Assembly (NCBI GenBank): GCA_037951105.1
Contig: JBAMJV010003345.1
Coordinates: 220,012 to 284,011, forward strand
Reading direction: 5' to 3'
Length of the DNA: 64,000 nucleotides
From: Echinarachnius parma
Lineage: Eukaryota > Echinodermata > Echinoidea > Clypeasteroida > Echinarachniidae
Shown here: piece by piece, positions 1 to 10,923 of the stretch
Position numbering within the stretch: the stretch's first letter is position 1
Layout of the letters: each line of letters starts with the position of its first letter
Program-made: the position numbers and the translations under genes
Notes under the pieces: model-generated
The model's database searches: none
Seen by the model: only the letters and a program-made list of their open reading frames with translations
What the model was told of the DNA's origin: nothing

Positions 1-2351
1 ATAACAAAAGATACTGCATCAACTTTAGATAATATATTTTATAATTATTTTGAAAATGTTTTAAAATGTGGCATAGTTATTACGGATGTGAGTGATCACT
101 TAACACCATTCATTATTTTGAAATCAAATACGTTTGATTCCGAGGCTGATGATGAAGTTCCTAAAGTTGATTTGAATGAAGAAAATATTAAACACTTTTG
201 TAATGAGTTGAATAAAGTAAGATGGGAACGACTAAATTTAATTCATGATGTGAATGATAGGTATAATTACTTTTTTAAGTTATACAATGTATAAAGAGGT
301 TTATGATGAATGTTTTCCTGTTAAATTTGTTAAAAAGAAAAAGAAAATAGATAAGCCTTGGGTAACAAAAGAGGTAATACAATTGAGTAAACGTAAACAC
401 TTGTTATATCGGAAGTACTTAAGAAATTCAACTCCTTTACGTGAACTTGCATATAAAACATGTAGAAACACTTTAAATAATTTAATTCGGGAAAATAAAC
501 GTGCATACTATGATTCTAAATTTGATAATGCTCGTAATAACGTGAAAGCAACATGGAAACTAATTAATATGATTTTGAATAAGAAAACATCTAAGCATGG
601 TGTAAATGATATTGAAGTTGATGGTGAAAAAATTGTGGATAAACAAAGAATTGTCAATATATTTAATTCTTATTTCAGTAAAATTGGGCAAGAATTGCAG
701 CAAAATATTAATACTAACTTGTGTAATGATGGGTCAGTTAAATATGATCAGTACCTAAAAGGAAATTTTCGGAACTCAATGTTTTTATCCCCTGTTACAA
801 ATGCAGATATTATTGATGTGGTTATGAAGTTTGATGTAAATAAAAGTCCTGGTTATGATGGAGTTCACCCTAAGGTACTGAAACAGTCGATTCATTTAAT
901 TGTTACACCTTTATGTAATATTATTAATTTGTCATTTGAAAATGGAATATTCCCAGATGCTCTGAAGATTGCTAAGGTAATTCCAGTTTTTAAAAAAGGC
1001 AATAAATCTCTTTTGAATAATTATAGACCAATATCCGTTTTATCAGTTTTTAGTAAATTATTTGAAAAGATTTTATGTACTCAATTGACTAGTTTTATAT
1101 GTAAAAATAATATTTTATATGAGAAACAGTTTGCTTTTAGAAAAGGTTATAGTACTTGCCATGCACTTCTCGATTTTACAGATAAAGTAGCAAATGCTTT
1201 TGAAAGTAATGAATTCTTAATTGGTGTATTTTTAGACCTCTCAAAAGCGTTTGATTGTATTGATCATGATATTTTAATAAATAAATTATGTTTTTATGGA
1301 GTAAGAGGAATTCCTCTTCTTTTAATGAAAAGTTATTTAACACACCGAAGGCAATTTGTTAGTATGGGCAAATTTTACTCAGAACATAGTTCTATTTTAA
1401 CTGGGGTCCCACAAGGTTCAAATCTTGGACCACTCTTGTTTTTATTGTATATTAATGATTTGCCACTTGTCAGTAATATTTTATCTTCTATTTTATTTGC
1501 TGACGACACTACCTTGTTTGTATCTGGTAAAGATCCTGTACATGTTAATATTTTATTAAATAGTGAAATTGCTAAAATACATAAATGGTTTCTTGCCAAT
1601 AAATTGTTGATAAACTTTGATAAAACAAACTATATTATTTTTAAAACTAAAAATAAATATGTGAAGGATGATGATATCAAGATATGTATTAATGGAAAAG
1701 AAATAAAGCAAGTACACCAAGTAACCTTTTTAGGTATTATTATTGATGAACACTTAACCTGGAAATACCATATAAATTGTATTTTCAATAAGATCTCTAA
1801 AGTAATTGGTGTTTTAAATAGACTTAAATTTATATTGCCGTTACGTATACTAGTAAACTTGTATAATACTATGATTTTACCATATCTTAATTATTGTATA
1901 ATCGTATGGGGCAATTGTGCAATGTATTTGATGCAAAAGATATTTTTATTACAAAAGAGAGTTGTCAGGGTTATAACAAATTCTTTTTATAGAGCACATA
2001 CAGACAAATTATTTTTTAAATTGAAAATTTTAAAACTTCATGATTTATATGAGATAAGTGTTGCCGCTTTTATGTTCACTTATGTATACGATCAAATTCA
2101 CTTGCCTATTTGTTTTAATGATTACTTTGTTTTTAATAGAAACATAAATGTATATACAACTAGAAATTCACACAAAATTTATGTTCCATTCTTTCGTTAT
2201 AGTTTTTCTAGATAGTTTTTCTGTTATTAGATATAGAGGGTCAGTTATTTGGAATAATCTACCAGACTTTTTAAAAGAGTGTCCAACATTACTTAATTTT
2301 AAGCGGAAATTTAAATGTAAACAATTATCAAGTTACAATTTATCCATATAA
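1..2351 (+). pseudogene. LINE ORF2 (endonuclease end + reverse transcriptase), frameshifted
   Basis: The reading frame is open from base 1 in frame 1 and contains VSDHLTPF, matching the catalytic SDH block at the end of an AP-type endonuclease. It stops at 292-294. The frame continues from about 254 in frame 2 to 2215 (653 codons). This part holds the RT: the fingers/palm motif NYRPISVL, the first catalytic aspartate in FLDLSKAFD (Asp near codon 328), GVPQGSNLGPLLF, and the FADD box at codons 415-418 (bases 1496-1507). The conserved tail (IWNNLPDFLKECPTLLNFK) is in frame 3, from about 2200 to a stop at 2349-2351. At least two frameshifts (about 254-294 and about 2200) therefore break one ancestral ORF. 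The RT core keeps all its catalytic residues, which suggests a fairly young but inactive insertion. Confidence 0.85.
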
Positions 2352-2690
2352 TTTCATACGAAAACCTAATTTTGCCTGCCTGTATGTATGTTTGTATATG
2401 TGTGCCTTTGTAGTTTGTAAATATTAGTTGCATTATTGTGAACAACATTTTTATTATTGTTTATTTATGATATAATTCATGGTGCTGTAGAAAAAGGGGA
2501 CCGGCCTAGACAGGCCAATGGCCTTTTCCGGTCCCTCACATCCCTGCAATACCCACTACCAATATTTGTTGTTTGCTGTTGTACAATATCTTTTCTCATT
2601 ACATGTTGTAAATAGTTTGTATAAATTTAAATGTATTCGATTGTTAAATGTTGATTTTATGGATGTGAAATAAACTGAACTGAACTGAAA
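1..2690 (+). mobile_element. CR1/L2-like LINE, 5'-truncated by the window edge
   Basis: The element holds the end of an endonuclease domain, a full reverse transcriptase domain, a conserved C-terminal tail and a 3' UTR. The 3' UTR ends near 2667-2690 in AATAAA followed by short TGAAC repeats. Ending in short tandem repeats instead of a long poly-A tail is typical of the CR1/L2 group of non-LTR retrotransposons. The body is AT-rich and carries frameshifts, so it is a dead copy. Its 3' end lies about 50 bp before the first broken EPG5 exon copy, so it probably sits in an EPG5 intron. The clade is inferred from motif style and not from a tree. Confidence 0.85.
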
Positions 2691-2737
2691 TAGTAATGAT
2701 GCCTACATTTCTCACCTAAATCTACATGCGTTCCTAA

Positions 2738-3192
2738 TGCTATCCTGGCTGGCCTCTATCAGCTGGTAGATGGGAAATAGTGGCTATTTATTGATGATTT
2801 TCTCTTGTCTCTTTCCCCAGCTGGTCCCAGTGTAGGTACATCGAGCCACCTGTGTTTCCTTCTCACAACTATTCTCTCCCTCCTCAATGGCTGCTCCCCA
2901 CTGACTGGTGCCCCTGATGCTATCCTAGGATTACATTCATTGGCCACTGGTTGGCTGATGTAGAGGATAGATGTTTTCTTAAATATATTTTATGAGTATC
3001 TATTGATGTTTGTTTATTTCCTCTCTGCAGCGGGTCCCAGTGTAGGTACATCGAGCCACCTGTGTTCCCTCCTCACCACTATTCTCTCCCTCCTCAATGG
3101 CTGCTCCCCCCCGACTGGTGCCCCTGATGCTATCCTGGGAGGGCTGTGCCAGTGGCTGTCTGGCTGATGTAGAGATGTTTTCTGATATATCT
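2738..3192 (+). pseudogene. Two truncated tandem copies of an EPG5 exon, with acceptors
   Basis: Copy 1 starts at 2821 after the acceptor TTTCCCCAG and copy 2 at 3031 after CTCTCTGCAG. Both are nearly identical to the first part of the intact exon at 3223 and encode GPSVGTSSHLC. Both lose similarity in the same place, where the intact exon reads on through CADSSLV, and hit a TGA or TAG within a few codons (ATGTAG, GGCTGATGTAG). The unit spacing is 210 then 192 bp and includes the intron end and acceptor. A more degenerate fragment (GCTATCCTGGCTGG) lies at 2738-2775. There is no donor after the truncation point, so these are exon shards and probably not functional exons. Confidence 0.8.
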
Positions 3193-3222
3193 ATTGATGT
3201 TTGTTACCTATCCTCTCTGCAG

Positions 3223-5950
3223 CGGGTCCCAGTGTGGGTACATCGAGCCACCTGTGTTCCCTCCTCACCACTATTCTCTCCCTCCTCAATGGCTGCTCCC
3301 CCCTGACTGGTGCCCCCGATGCTATCCTGGGAGGGCTGTGCCAGTGGCTGGCTGGCTGTGCTGATAGCTCCCTGGTCCTCAACATCATCTCTGTGGCTTG
3401 TAATACACTGGCTTCTACTAAACACATGGCAACCATCATTGAGGCCTGCATCGATTCCTACTTTGCTACGGGTAAAGTAAAGCTTCTTTGATTGGGTATA
3501 GATATATATTTTAAATGTGTAAATGCAAATGAAAGCTTGTTGGTGGTATATAAAATCTCTGTGGTATGCAAAAACACTGGTTTCCACTAAACACATGGCC
3601 ACCATCATTGATTTGTACTTTGCTATAGGTAAATATATGTCTATATGGCATCCCCTCTTTAAACCCCTTCATTTGCTTGCTAAAACTGTTTTGAGCATAC
3701 CGGTAAATATGTGTTTAACCAAGGACAAACAAAATTGAGGGAGGTCTTGAGTGAGGTGCATACCTAACCCTCTATGTGTACCTCACCCAGAGGACACCTG
3801 TAACCTTCTCATTCTTGTTCTTCCTATTTCAGTTAAACCCTCTCCTAGCGATCAGACCCACGGCTGGTCTGGCATAGCGGCAGTGCTACAGATCCCCCAG
3901 CTGTCACACGATGAGTTCCTGACCCAGTGTCTTGAGGGAGGTGCGTACCTGACCCTCTATGGGTACCTCACCCAGAGGCTGCCGCTATGTCAGAACCTGG
4001 ATGAGGAGACGGCCCTGCAAGCCAAGCTGGTGGACTGGTGCATCAACTGCAAACCATGGTAAAAACAAATTTTACTTTTTAAATGAAAATAAGCAAAAAA
4101 GATTTGGGCTTCCCCGGAAATCTAACCTGAGACCGCTGGGTTGTTAGACTGGTGCTCTAATAACTGAGCTAGAAAGCTCTTGTGATGGTTATCCGTCCCC
4201 AAAACACTTTTTAGCTTGTGCTAGTAAAAAAATGGACATGTCTGCACTGGACATTTGCAGAAGGCGTAATATGGAGACATTTGTATCGTGTATATGACTC
4301 TCTCATGGATAATCAGGATATGTATATGGTATTTTTCTGTATCTTTTTCTTTATTAAAACAAAATCATAAGAATAATACAACTGCTATCATCTTTTCTTT
4401 GCTTCTAACCAGTCGAGAGAATGAGTACAAGCTGTTACTATGGTGGTACAAAGCCCTGGAGGTCTGCATAAGAATGGTGAAGTTCGGAACCCCGGAGTAT
4501 TCTGTGTCTCGCTCGCTCAACAATCTAACACCGTCCATCTTGGCTCTGGGAGAGGACCGCCGGACGTCAGGCATCCTGGGAGCTCTGGGCTTTGGCAGAC
4601 AGTCGCAGCTCTCCTACAGGTTAGTTTCTTCTGGAATATTCTTCAGAAAGGCCCATGTTAATAAGACCATGCTAGCTTTAGTTCCATTCTTAGTCAGTTT
4701 TTAGATTTTAGTCATGGTATTCAACAACAGATGCTTTTAATTGTTTTGCTCCTATCCTACATTTTTGTTCTCAACAGAAACAGACTTTGAATAGAACTAA
4801 GTAGTGTGGTTTTATGAATATGAGCCCTGGGCCCCGTTGCAGAAAGAGATACAATCGATTGTAAGTTGCAATTAATCATAAGTCAGATCACGTGTTCTAG
4901 ATGCGCAAATCTGATTGGCTGAAACGCGTACATTTTCTGACTTACGATCAATTGTAACTTACAATCGATTGTATCTCTTTCTGCAACGGGGCCCTGGACT
5001 TTCAAATGCCATTTGGTTTAACGAAGTGTTGAGATTTGAAACCCCGCTGGAACTCTTAATAATAAGATATAGCAGTTATAGCACTATGGGATTAAATTGG
5101 CGCCTGCATTTAATAAATTTGTCCTTTTTGATCTGTCTTCCATCTATTGTCCCTTGTCTGTTGTTCAGTGATGTTAGTAACAATAGTTAAAGTTTTCAAC
5201 GAGACAAATAAATTTTGCTTTCAGGCAAGTGGGCGAAACTTGACCTCTGATTGACAACAGTTATACATTTGACTTAATATTTTATGGTACATGTATCTGT
5301 ATAATGCACCTGTGGAATTAAAGACATTGTGAGATGTTGAAGTTGTTGAATTATTAGTTGATATTTGATGGTATCTGGATGATGCCTTTAATTCAAAGAC
5401 ATTGTGAGATGTTAAAGTTGTTCAATGTTTAGTTAATGTTTGATGGTTTCTGGATGATTATTTTTAAATTAAAGACATTGTGGGATTTTGAAGTTGTTCA
5501 GTGTTTAGTTAATATTTCATGGTATCTGGATGATGCCTTTGAACTAGAAACGTTGTGAGATGTTAAGCCGATATTCCCTCTGCTTTCTGTGCCCCATTTA
5601 ATTACAGGTTTCGTCTGGCAGCCAGATGCCTTGCAGTGTTCATCATGGCTCAGCTCCCCAAGGACGGGATCCGCATGGTGGCCAATGCCCCAGGGGCGGT
5701 GGGTGTGCCCCCCTCCGCCCGCAGCAGCAGCGTCCAGCAGGGCATGAAGCTCCTGGACAGTGCTCTGGAGAACCGCAGCTACCTGGACCTCAAGACCGTG
5801 ACGGAATACGTGAGGAGGTTTGTGCTGGACGGACACCACTGCCTGCCCGACTCGTTGCCCCTCATCTCGTACCTCACTGGACAACTCTTCCCAGAGAGGG
5901 CGTGCCTCAACATCATCCTTCAGCAAAATGCGAATGTTTCTCCATCATAG
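3223..5950 (+). CDS. EPG5: EPG5 homologue, last four coding exons (C-terminus)
   Basis: EPG5 is a very large Rab7 effector that tethers autophagosomes to late endosomes/lysosomes. Only its C-terminal 340 residues are here. Exons are 3223-3471, 3833-4058, 4413-4619 and 5608-5950 (stop TAG 5948-5950). Junctions are GT/AG and phases agree at each join (G|TT, TG|T, AG|G); the exons sum to 341 codons including the stop. Recognisable stretches include SRENEYKLLLWWYKALEVC, GILGALGFGRQSQLSYRFR, LAARCLAVFIMAQLPKDGIR and GHHCLPDSLPLISYLTGQLF. These follow the vertebrate EPG5 tail as I remember it: an LGxGRxSxLSxRFRxAAR block, a long helix, then GHCLxDG and LYPE near the end. Earlier exons lie before the window. 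The identity rests on recalled similarity, not on a search. Confidence 0.82.
3541..3640 (+). pseudogene. Decayed copy of the 3' end of the 3223-3471 EPG5 exon
   Basis: ATCTCTGTGGTATGC, CTAAACACATGGCCACC and TACTTTGCTATAGGTAAAT match the last ~90 bp of the intact exon, including the donor (GCTACGGGTAAAG in the exon). The frame is shifted and about 13 bp are missing. It lies in the intron just after the intact exon. Confidence 0.75.
3738..3797 (+). pseudogene. Partial copy of the middle of the 3833-4058 EPG5 exon
   Basis: GAGGTGCATACCTAACCCTC and TACCTCACCCAGAGG repeat bases 3931-3976 of the following exon with several changes. The copy lies upstream of that exon's acceptor and has no acceptor of its own. 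Confidence 0.7.
4107..4182 (-). pseudogene. tRNA-like sequence (tRNA pseudogene or tRNA-derived SINE head)
   Basis: On the minus strand there is an A box-like TAGCTCAGTTATTAGAGCA, an anticodon-loop-like CTAACAA (AAC, valine-type), and a degenerate B box GGTTAGATTTCC. A 3' end GGGGAAGCCC can pair with GAGCTTT as an imperfect acceptor stem. The anticodon and T stems contain mismatches, so I read this as a pseudogene or SINE head in an EPG5 intron and not a working tRNA. Confidence 0.5.
4831..4992. mobile_element. GCCCCGTTGCAG palindromic MITE, copy 1
   Basis: This 162 bp element is an almost complete inverted repeat beginning GCCCCGTTGCAGAAAGAGAT and ending with its reverse complement. It is flanked by a 5-bp direct repeat CCTGG (4826-4830 and 4993-4997), which fits a target-site duplication. 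It lies in the last EPG5 intron. Confidence 0.9.
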
Positions 5951-6055
5951 TAGATGGTGGAGACAGGGGACTTACCCTCACGCAGTATGTCAGCAAGTCA
6001 TTGAAGGATGGGCATCAGTGTTTGCCAGATTCGGTGCAGCTTGTTTTATACCTTT

Positions 6056-6341
6056 AAAAGGAACCACCACCCAAAAATGATATTCTTATAAATGAAAGGT
6101 AATTGTTTTCGTAGTGCATTCCACCTACACCTTCAGAAAAATTGGCTTCCAGATAAAAATGAAATAATTTGAAAACTCATCACCATACTAGCGTAAATGT
6201 TCATGGGTCTGTATACGAAGACTACGGCTATTGTATAGGCATACACAACCCTTTGCAAAGTGTTGTACATTTATTTAATATTACACGCTGATACCAAAAC
6301 ATACGAGTCTGTGTTGTCCTTTGCATGGTGGTCCCCTTTAA
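6056..6341 (-). mobile_element. TTAA MITE family AGGGGACCACCA, reverse copy
   Basis: One end reads TTTAAAAGGAACCACCACCC and the other GGTGGTCCCCTTTAA. The interior matches the copies at 50610 and 58565 in reverse (TTATAAATGAAAGGTAA, GCAAAGTGTTG). It splits one decayed EPG5 exon unit. Confidence 0.8.
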
Positions 6342-6868
6342 GGTATGATATCTGGCCAGTAATACTGAACAATCTTCCCAAAGGGGGCTTGCATTGTTCT
6401 GCAAAATGGAAATGTTTCCCATCCTAGCAGATGGAGACAAGTGACTTGTGGATCTGAAGATCATTATAGTATGAGTACAGCAGAGTCCGCAGCGTTAGAG
6501 TTTGTCCGCAGATTTGTGCCAGCTTCATCACAACTTGTCACATACCTGGACAGCTCTTCCCAGAGAGAGCTTGCCTTAATGATATCAGTCAACAAAATGT
6601 GGTGTCCGAATCATGGTCGATTGAAACAACTTTCACACAGCTTTCAAGATGGCAAGGGATTGTGTCCACAGGATCCTGCTGGATGGATATCAGTCTACTG
6701 TACTCCTTCAGTTTGTTTCATACTTGACTGAACAACTCTTCAATGAATAAAAGGGCATGCCTCAATGTTATCCGTCAACAAAATACCAATGTCTCTATCA
6801 TAGTAGATAGAAACAACTTTCGGATGGACCACGATAGAGTTTTGCTGGATGGAAATCTCAGTCTTCCA

Positions 6869-7088
6869 GGGGCCTGTTTCGTGAAAGGCTCTATGTTCGT
6901 ACACAACCTTGATATAACTTTGACATGTACGGCAACACGTGTTGCATGAAAGCGTCTTTGCTATAATACTTCCAACCTTGTCCTTTGTGATCGGAACAAA
7001 TGCCATGCGTATGTCCGTAGATCAGTCACAGTCACCGGACAGTTAAGACTGTCTTTAATAGCTAAGAGCCTTTCATGAAACAGGCCCC
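6869..7088. mobile_element. GGGGCCTGTTTC MITE
   Basis: Terminal inverted repeats of about 24 bp: GGGGCCTGTTTCGTGAAAGG at the left, and CCTTTCATGAAACAGGCCCC at the right. The flanking sequence joins to a continuous EPG5 exon-derived unit when the element is removed. A fragment of the same family may occur at 26926-27018. Confidence 0.8.
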
Positions 7089-7312
7089 AGAATACCTTCA
7101 GCTCACTTCATTCTTGACTTCATACAACTCTGTCTAGAGAGGGCATGCCATATTGTCATCTGGTAGTAAACGTTTGAACATCTCGGCGTCGTAGCAGATT
7201 GGGCCTTGACATGTGGACAGAGCATGACGAGATATTCTTGCTGGATGAATATTTTCATTTTCTTGACTTCCTCGCCTGGTTTTCAACTAGGCAACTCTCA
7301 CAGAGAGCATGT

Positions 7313-7530
7313 GTGGAATTCACAAAGGAGGTTTGTACAAACCATGGTTTGACCAATGTTTACATCTATGGAATGCCATTTGTAAACTGATGGAGAAGGA
7401 ATGTAAACTCCTTACTTGTTAACAATGTGGATGTACAATTTACTTGTATACGAGCAGCATTCCATAGATGTAGACCATCATCAAACCATGGTTTGTACAA
7501 ACCTCCTACAAACCTCCTTTGTGAATTCCA
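7313..7530. mobile_element. GTGGAATTCACAAAGG inverted-repeat MITE
   Basis: A palindromic 218 bp element: GTGGAATTCACAAAGGAGGT, CAAACCATGGTTTGA and CATCTATGGAATGC all recur in reverse complement at the other end. The right arm carries an extra CAAACCTCCTA duplication. Confidence 0.8.
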
Positions 7531-8320
7531 CCCCATGTCTTTATGTAAGAATTAACCCTCCATTTTTTGCAATTGAAGACAATAAACATCCACTTGCTTT
7601 CTTGTACCTCTTATCATGATATCCCCATTGGTGGGTGTCCTAATATTGTATGTTTCTGGTGCAAATTTACATGTTTCATGGTGCAAGATAGGGACGTATT
7701 GTCAAATCTACTTAATTTGTTTGTATTGAAATTGTTGTTGAAATTGTGTCACATCATGTACTGGATTATTTCATGAAATACTCAAAAGTAATAATGATGA
7801 TTGAAGAGTATGGTGATGAATGAATTTGTATTTATCATTTTATAAAGAGAGATATGTTTACTTCTATTAATTTGTCTTTCAGCTTCCAAGATTTTTTGAA
7901 GAAAGATTGTTCAAACAGATTTATTCAATACAGATAATTTCATGTGTCATTAATTCAGCAATCAAATGCTTAGAGCATATCATGTTTTGTTAGACAGTTC
8001 AAATTACCACTGTTTTGAAGAGTTACATTATTTCAAACAACATTATTTCAAATTGGCTTTCCAAATTTGCTGGATTCACCTCCACTTATTCTAATGTTAC
8101 AAAATGCTGTGAATTTGTTAATATTATGTTGTTGTCAAACAGTACAAATCACACAGAGATAGTAACAGGTGTGATGTAGCATTGTGTCAGGCATCTTGCT
8201 TTAGTACAAGATTTTATTTTTCACAGAATATTCTGTTGCTTGTAATTTAACCAAAAAAATGTAACGATTTAATTTACAATATGATGCACAGCCTTATGAA
8301 TAATGCTTTCAAAGCGGTTT

Positions 8321-8569
8321 GTGACTGGCTATAGTAAAACCCGGCACTTGTCGGTAAATATCCAAATGTAGATTTTCATACCATTAGAAAGGCCTCATCA
8401 GAAGCTTTCATTTTATGCTTTGTTTAACTAATTGGTCAATAATTGGCGAAGATATGATTGATTCAATTTTACAATCATATGTCTTTTCACACATCGTGTG
8501 AACTTAAAATGCCTATTTCTTCAAAACATGAAGTATCGACAAGTGCCATGTTTTGCTATGGCCGGTCAC
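8321..8569. mobile_element. GTGACTGG MITE, copy 1
   Basis: Imperfect terminal inverted repeats: GTGACTGGCTATAGTAAAAC at the left and GTTTTGCTATGGCCGGTCAC-like at the right. The interior shares AGATTTTCATACCATTAGAA, TGGTCAATAATTGGC and CACACATCGTGTGAACTT-type blocks with the copy at 14154. Confidence 0.8.
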
Positions 8570-8768
8570 ATTTGTCTCCATGTTATTCTACTGCAATATA
8601 CAGTTAGTTTTTATGTTTAGTGTGCGGTCGGTCAGTCAGCTCTCTGGAATATATTGTGGAACCTCATTATAATAAGGGGTTTGGAAATGAAATTACCTTG
8701 TAAGGGTACAAAATCAAGAGAGCTTGGTCCAGCAAAATTATCTTGTTATTTAGGGTTTTGTTATATCA

Positions 8769-8915
8769 GGGGGGTGTTGCACAACAAGTAGCAATCGAGT
8801 GCAAGACATAAAATATGCACATTTGAACCAATGAGACTTGCACTTGTTAACAAATATTCTGACTTGCAATTAATTGCAACGTTACAATCGAGTACAACTG
8901 TATGCAACACCTCCC
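8769..8915. mobile_element. GGGGGGTGTTGCA palindromic MITE
   Basis: The ends are GGGGGGTGTTGCACAACAAG and its imperfect complement ending TATGCAACACCTCCC, with CAATCGAGT inside each arm. It resembles the GCCCCGTTGCAG family in architecture (ATTGCAAC, AATCGA motifs) but is a distinct subfamily. Confidence 0.7.
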
Positions 8916-10568
8916 AGAGGTCATTATGGTAGCGTTGCACTGTATATGTATAAAACCACTTTCCAACATTTTCTTGTTGTAGCAAAATTATCTTACAAAG
9001 ATTTTTTACATATTACAAAGTATTATTTTGGCTCATTTAATGAGAATTCACTTACATTTCATATTATACCTTTTTCTTCTTTTAACAAAATGTTCTTATT
9101 AGCTATAAGTGATGCAGTACAGTAGTTCTGGCTGAAACAGCTGTAACGTGGATATTAACAGCTTGTTATGAGTATCATGAGAATATGTGACCGTTTATTA
9201 ATTATCCCCTCGTGCATTTCCATCTGTAATCCTCCTCCAAGTATCCTTGCATACATCTATGTTACATAATACATGCAATTCAGTACAAAATTATAGTTTG
9301 ATATTGTACATAACAGTACTCTATGTATAAATATGTAAATATCCAGTATAAATTCATCCTAGAAAAGAAATAGTTTTATAACTTGTTAGGTTATCAGAGT
9401 AAACGGTTCTATATCTTTGCTTTGTATGAGTAGAACATCTACAGGTGTATGTGAAAGCACTGTTTTAGTATTAAGATATTCCTTACTAAAATATGCAATT
9501 CCTGTAGAATTAATACAGGTCCCACCAAGTTCCAATAGGCAATTGGTTAAACACTGCATTCAAATTAATAGGGAAAATGAAAAATTCACTGAAGATGTGT
9601 GTTTGGGGTGGCATCCGGATTTCCAAAGCAAGGGACAAGGCCTGTGACCAGCTGATAGGCCAAAACATTACTTCAAGAGGGAACAGCCCCCATGCCCTTT
9701 GGTACCGCTACTGGTTCATTTAGTTCTTGTAAAATCAAATTACAGTACATGTATATCTCTTTAACATGCATTAATTATTTCAATGAAACATAAGCATATT
9801 GGTACTTAATTGCAATGGAGCACTTTGTTTACTTGATTGAACAAAACATCCTCAAAATGATTTATATTTATTTATCCCTTTTACCAGCATAACATATTTG
9901 TTTTCAGGGATATAGCCAATAACTAATACAATAGATTGTTTAGTTGAATGAATATGTTTTGTTATTTTTCCACTTCAAATAATCATTATATTTTCTACTG
10001 TGCAATATATGTGATTTGGAAATTATTTCATTTCATTTCACATGTATGAATATACATTATATTAAAATTATAAGATTATATCAGAAATAAATGTGTATTA
10101 ATGACCATATTTCTTGATGTTTTAATGAGTGTTTGTAAGTTTGTACTTGTGTATAATGCACAATAAATACAAGATTCGTTCATCATTTCATTAGAAAAAC
10201 ATTTATTAACATAAATACTAGTACTAAAGACAAACAAATGTAATGTTACATCAAAGACACAATTTTCAAAAAAATTATGTAATTGTAATTGATTTTAGTG
10301 AATCTATCAAATGAGGGTTTCAAATAAGGTAAGCCATCACCTTAAGTTTTCATAGGATTTTTTTTTAGGGTCATAAAAAAAAACAGTTCTAAGATTCCTG
10401 AATTTGTACAAGACTTCTTCAAATGCAGTCATGATTGGAGTAAAAATAAATGCCCCAAAAAGTATTAAAAAGCCCCACTTATAACAATTTTAAAATGGTA
10501 AAATACCACACATGCCATATTTAAACATTTAAACTTCACAATATGAATAGATGACGATATGGCAAGAT

Positions 10569-10923
10569 ATAATTCATAAGTGCATAATTCCTGTCATTTC
10601 TAGTCATATACATGTCTATTCTCTTGGGTATCATTAATAATAGAAATAATGTTTCAGAAACCACTACATTGTATATTGACTGAACACTGGAGGCTGCCAT
10701 GTTTTTCAACTTTACTATACTGTGGGAAATGGTATCTGACCTTCCACTAACAAAAGTGGGTTATGTAACCACCGACATAGCAGCAGATTCAACAACAGCG
10801 GTTACATAACCCACTTTTGTTAGTGCACGCTCAGATGACATTTCATGATCTCTTTCTGCAAAGGGACCAAGAAGTGACAGGAATTATGCACTTATCATTA
10901 ACAGCAAGCAAAAATTGGAATGA
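10569..10923. mobile_element. AGGGGAAGGAAA MITE family, degenerate copy with nested insertion
   Basis: Blocks AATTCCTGTCA, CTCTTGGGTATCA, GGAGGCTGCCATGTTTT, AAGTGACAGGAATT and AACAGCAAGCAAAAATT are shared in order with the intact element at 45766-46160. The outer ends are lost and the centre is replaced by the element at 10745-10826. Confidence 0.75.
10745..10826. mobile_element. 82 bp CACTAAC mini inverted-repeat element
   Basis: Perfect arms of about 32 bp: CACTAACAAAAGTGGGTTAT at the left, and ATAACCCACTTTTGTTAGTG at the right, around a short core. It is nested within the older MITE at 10569-10923. Confidence 0.85.

Larger units (their letters stand above)
5951..7312 (+). pseudogene. Decayed tandem array of the EPG5 last-exon 3' end (about five extra units)
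   Basis: Units of roughly 150-190 bp repeat the exon segment around 5796-5950. Each keeps recognisable blocks: TTTGTGCTGGA, CTCTTCCCAGAGAGGG, GCATGCCTCAA, CAGCAAAATG and TCATAGTAGAT. Approximate units are 5951-6055 plus 6342-6425; 6426-6610; 6610-6790; 6790-6868 plus 7089-7170; and 7190-7312. Three units are interrupted by different MITEs (6056-6341, 6869-7088, 7313-7530), and removing each MITE restores continuity of its unit. Frames are broken throughout. Part of this could be transcribed as EPG5 3' UTR. Confidence 0.75.
7531..10568. other. EPG5-FAIM intergenic DNA, first part
   Basis: AT-rich sequence with no supportable coding region on either strand; the open frames are short and lack any family signature. 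Apart from the two MITEs listed at 8321 and 8769 I see only scattered AT-rich microsatellite-like runs. Candidate polyadenylation hexamers occur but none can be assigned. Confidence 0.6.

Noticed and set aside
3191..3608. Minus-strand frames opposite EPG5 exons
   Set aside because: The plus strand has consistent splice phases and family similarity; the antisense frames have neither.
5498..5926. 142-codon minus-strand frame opposite the last EPG5 exon
   Set aside because: A shadow of a GC-richer coding exon with no recognised similarity or splice context.
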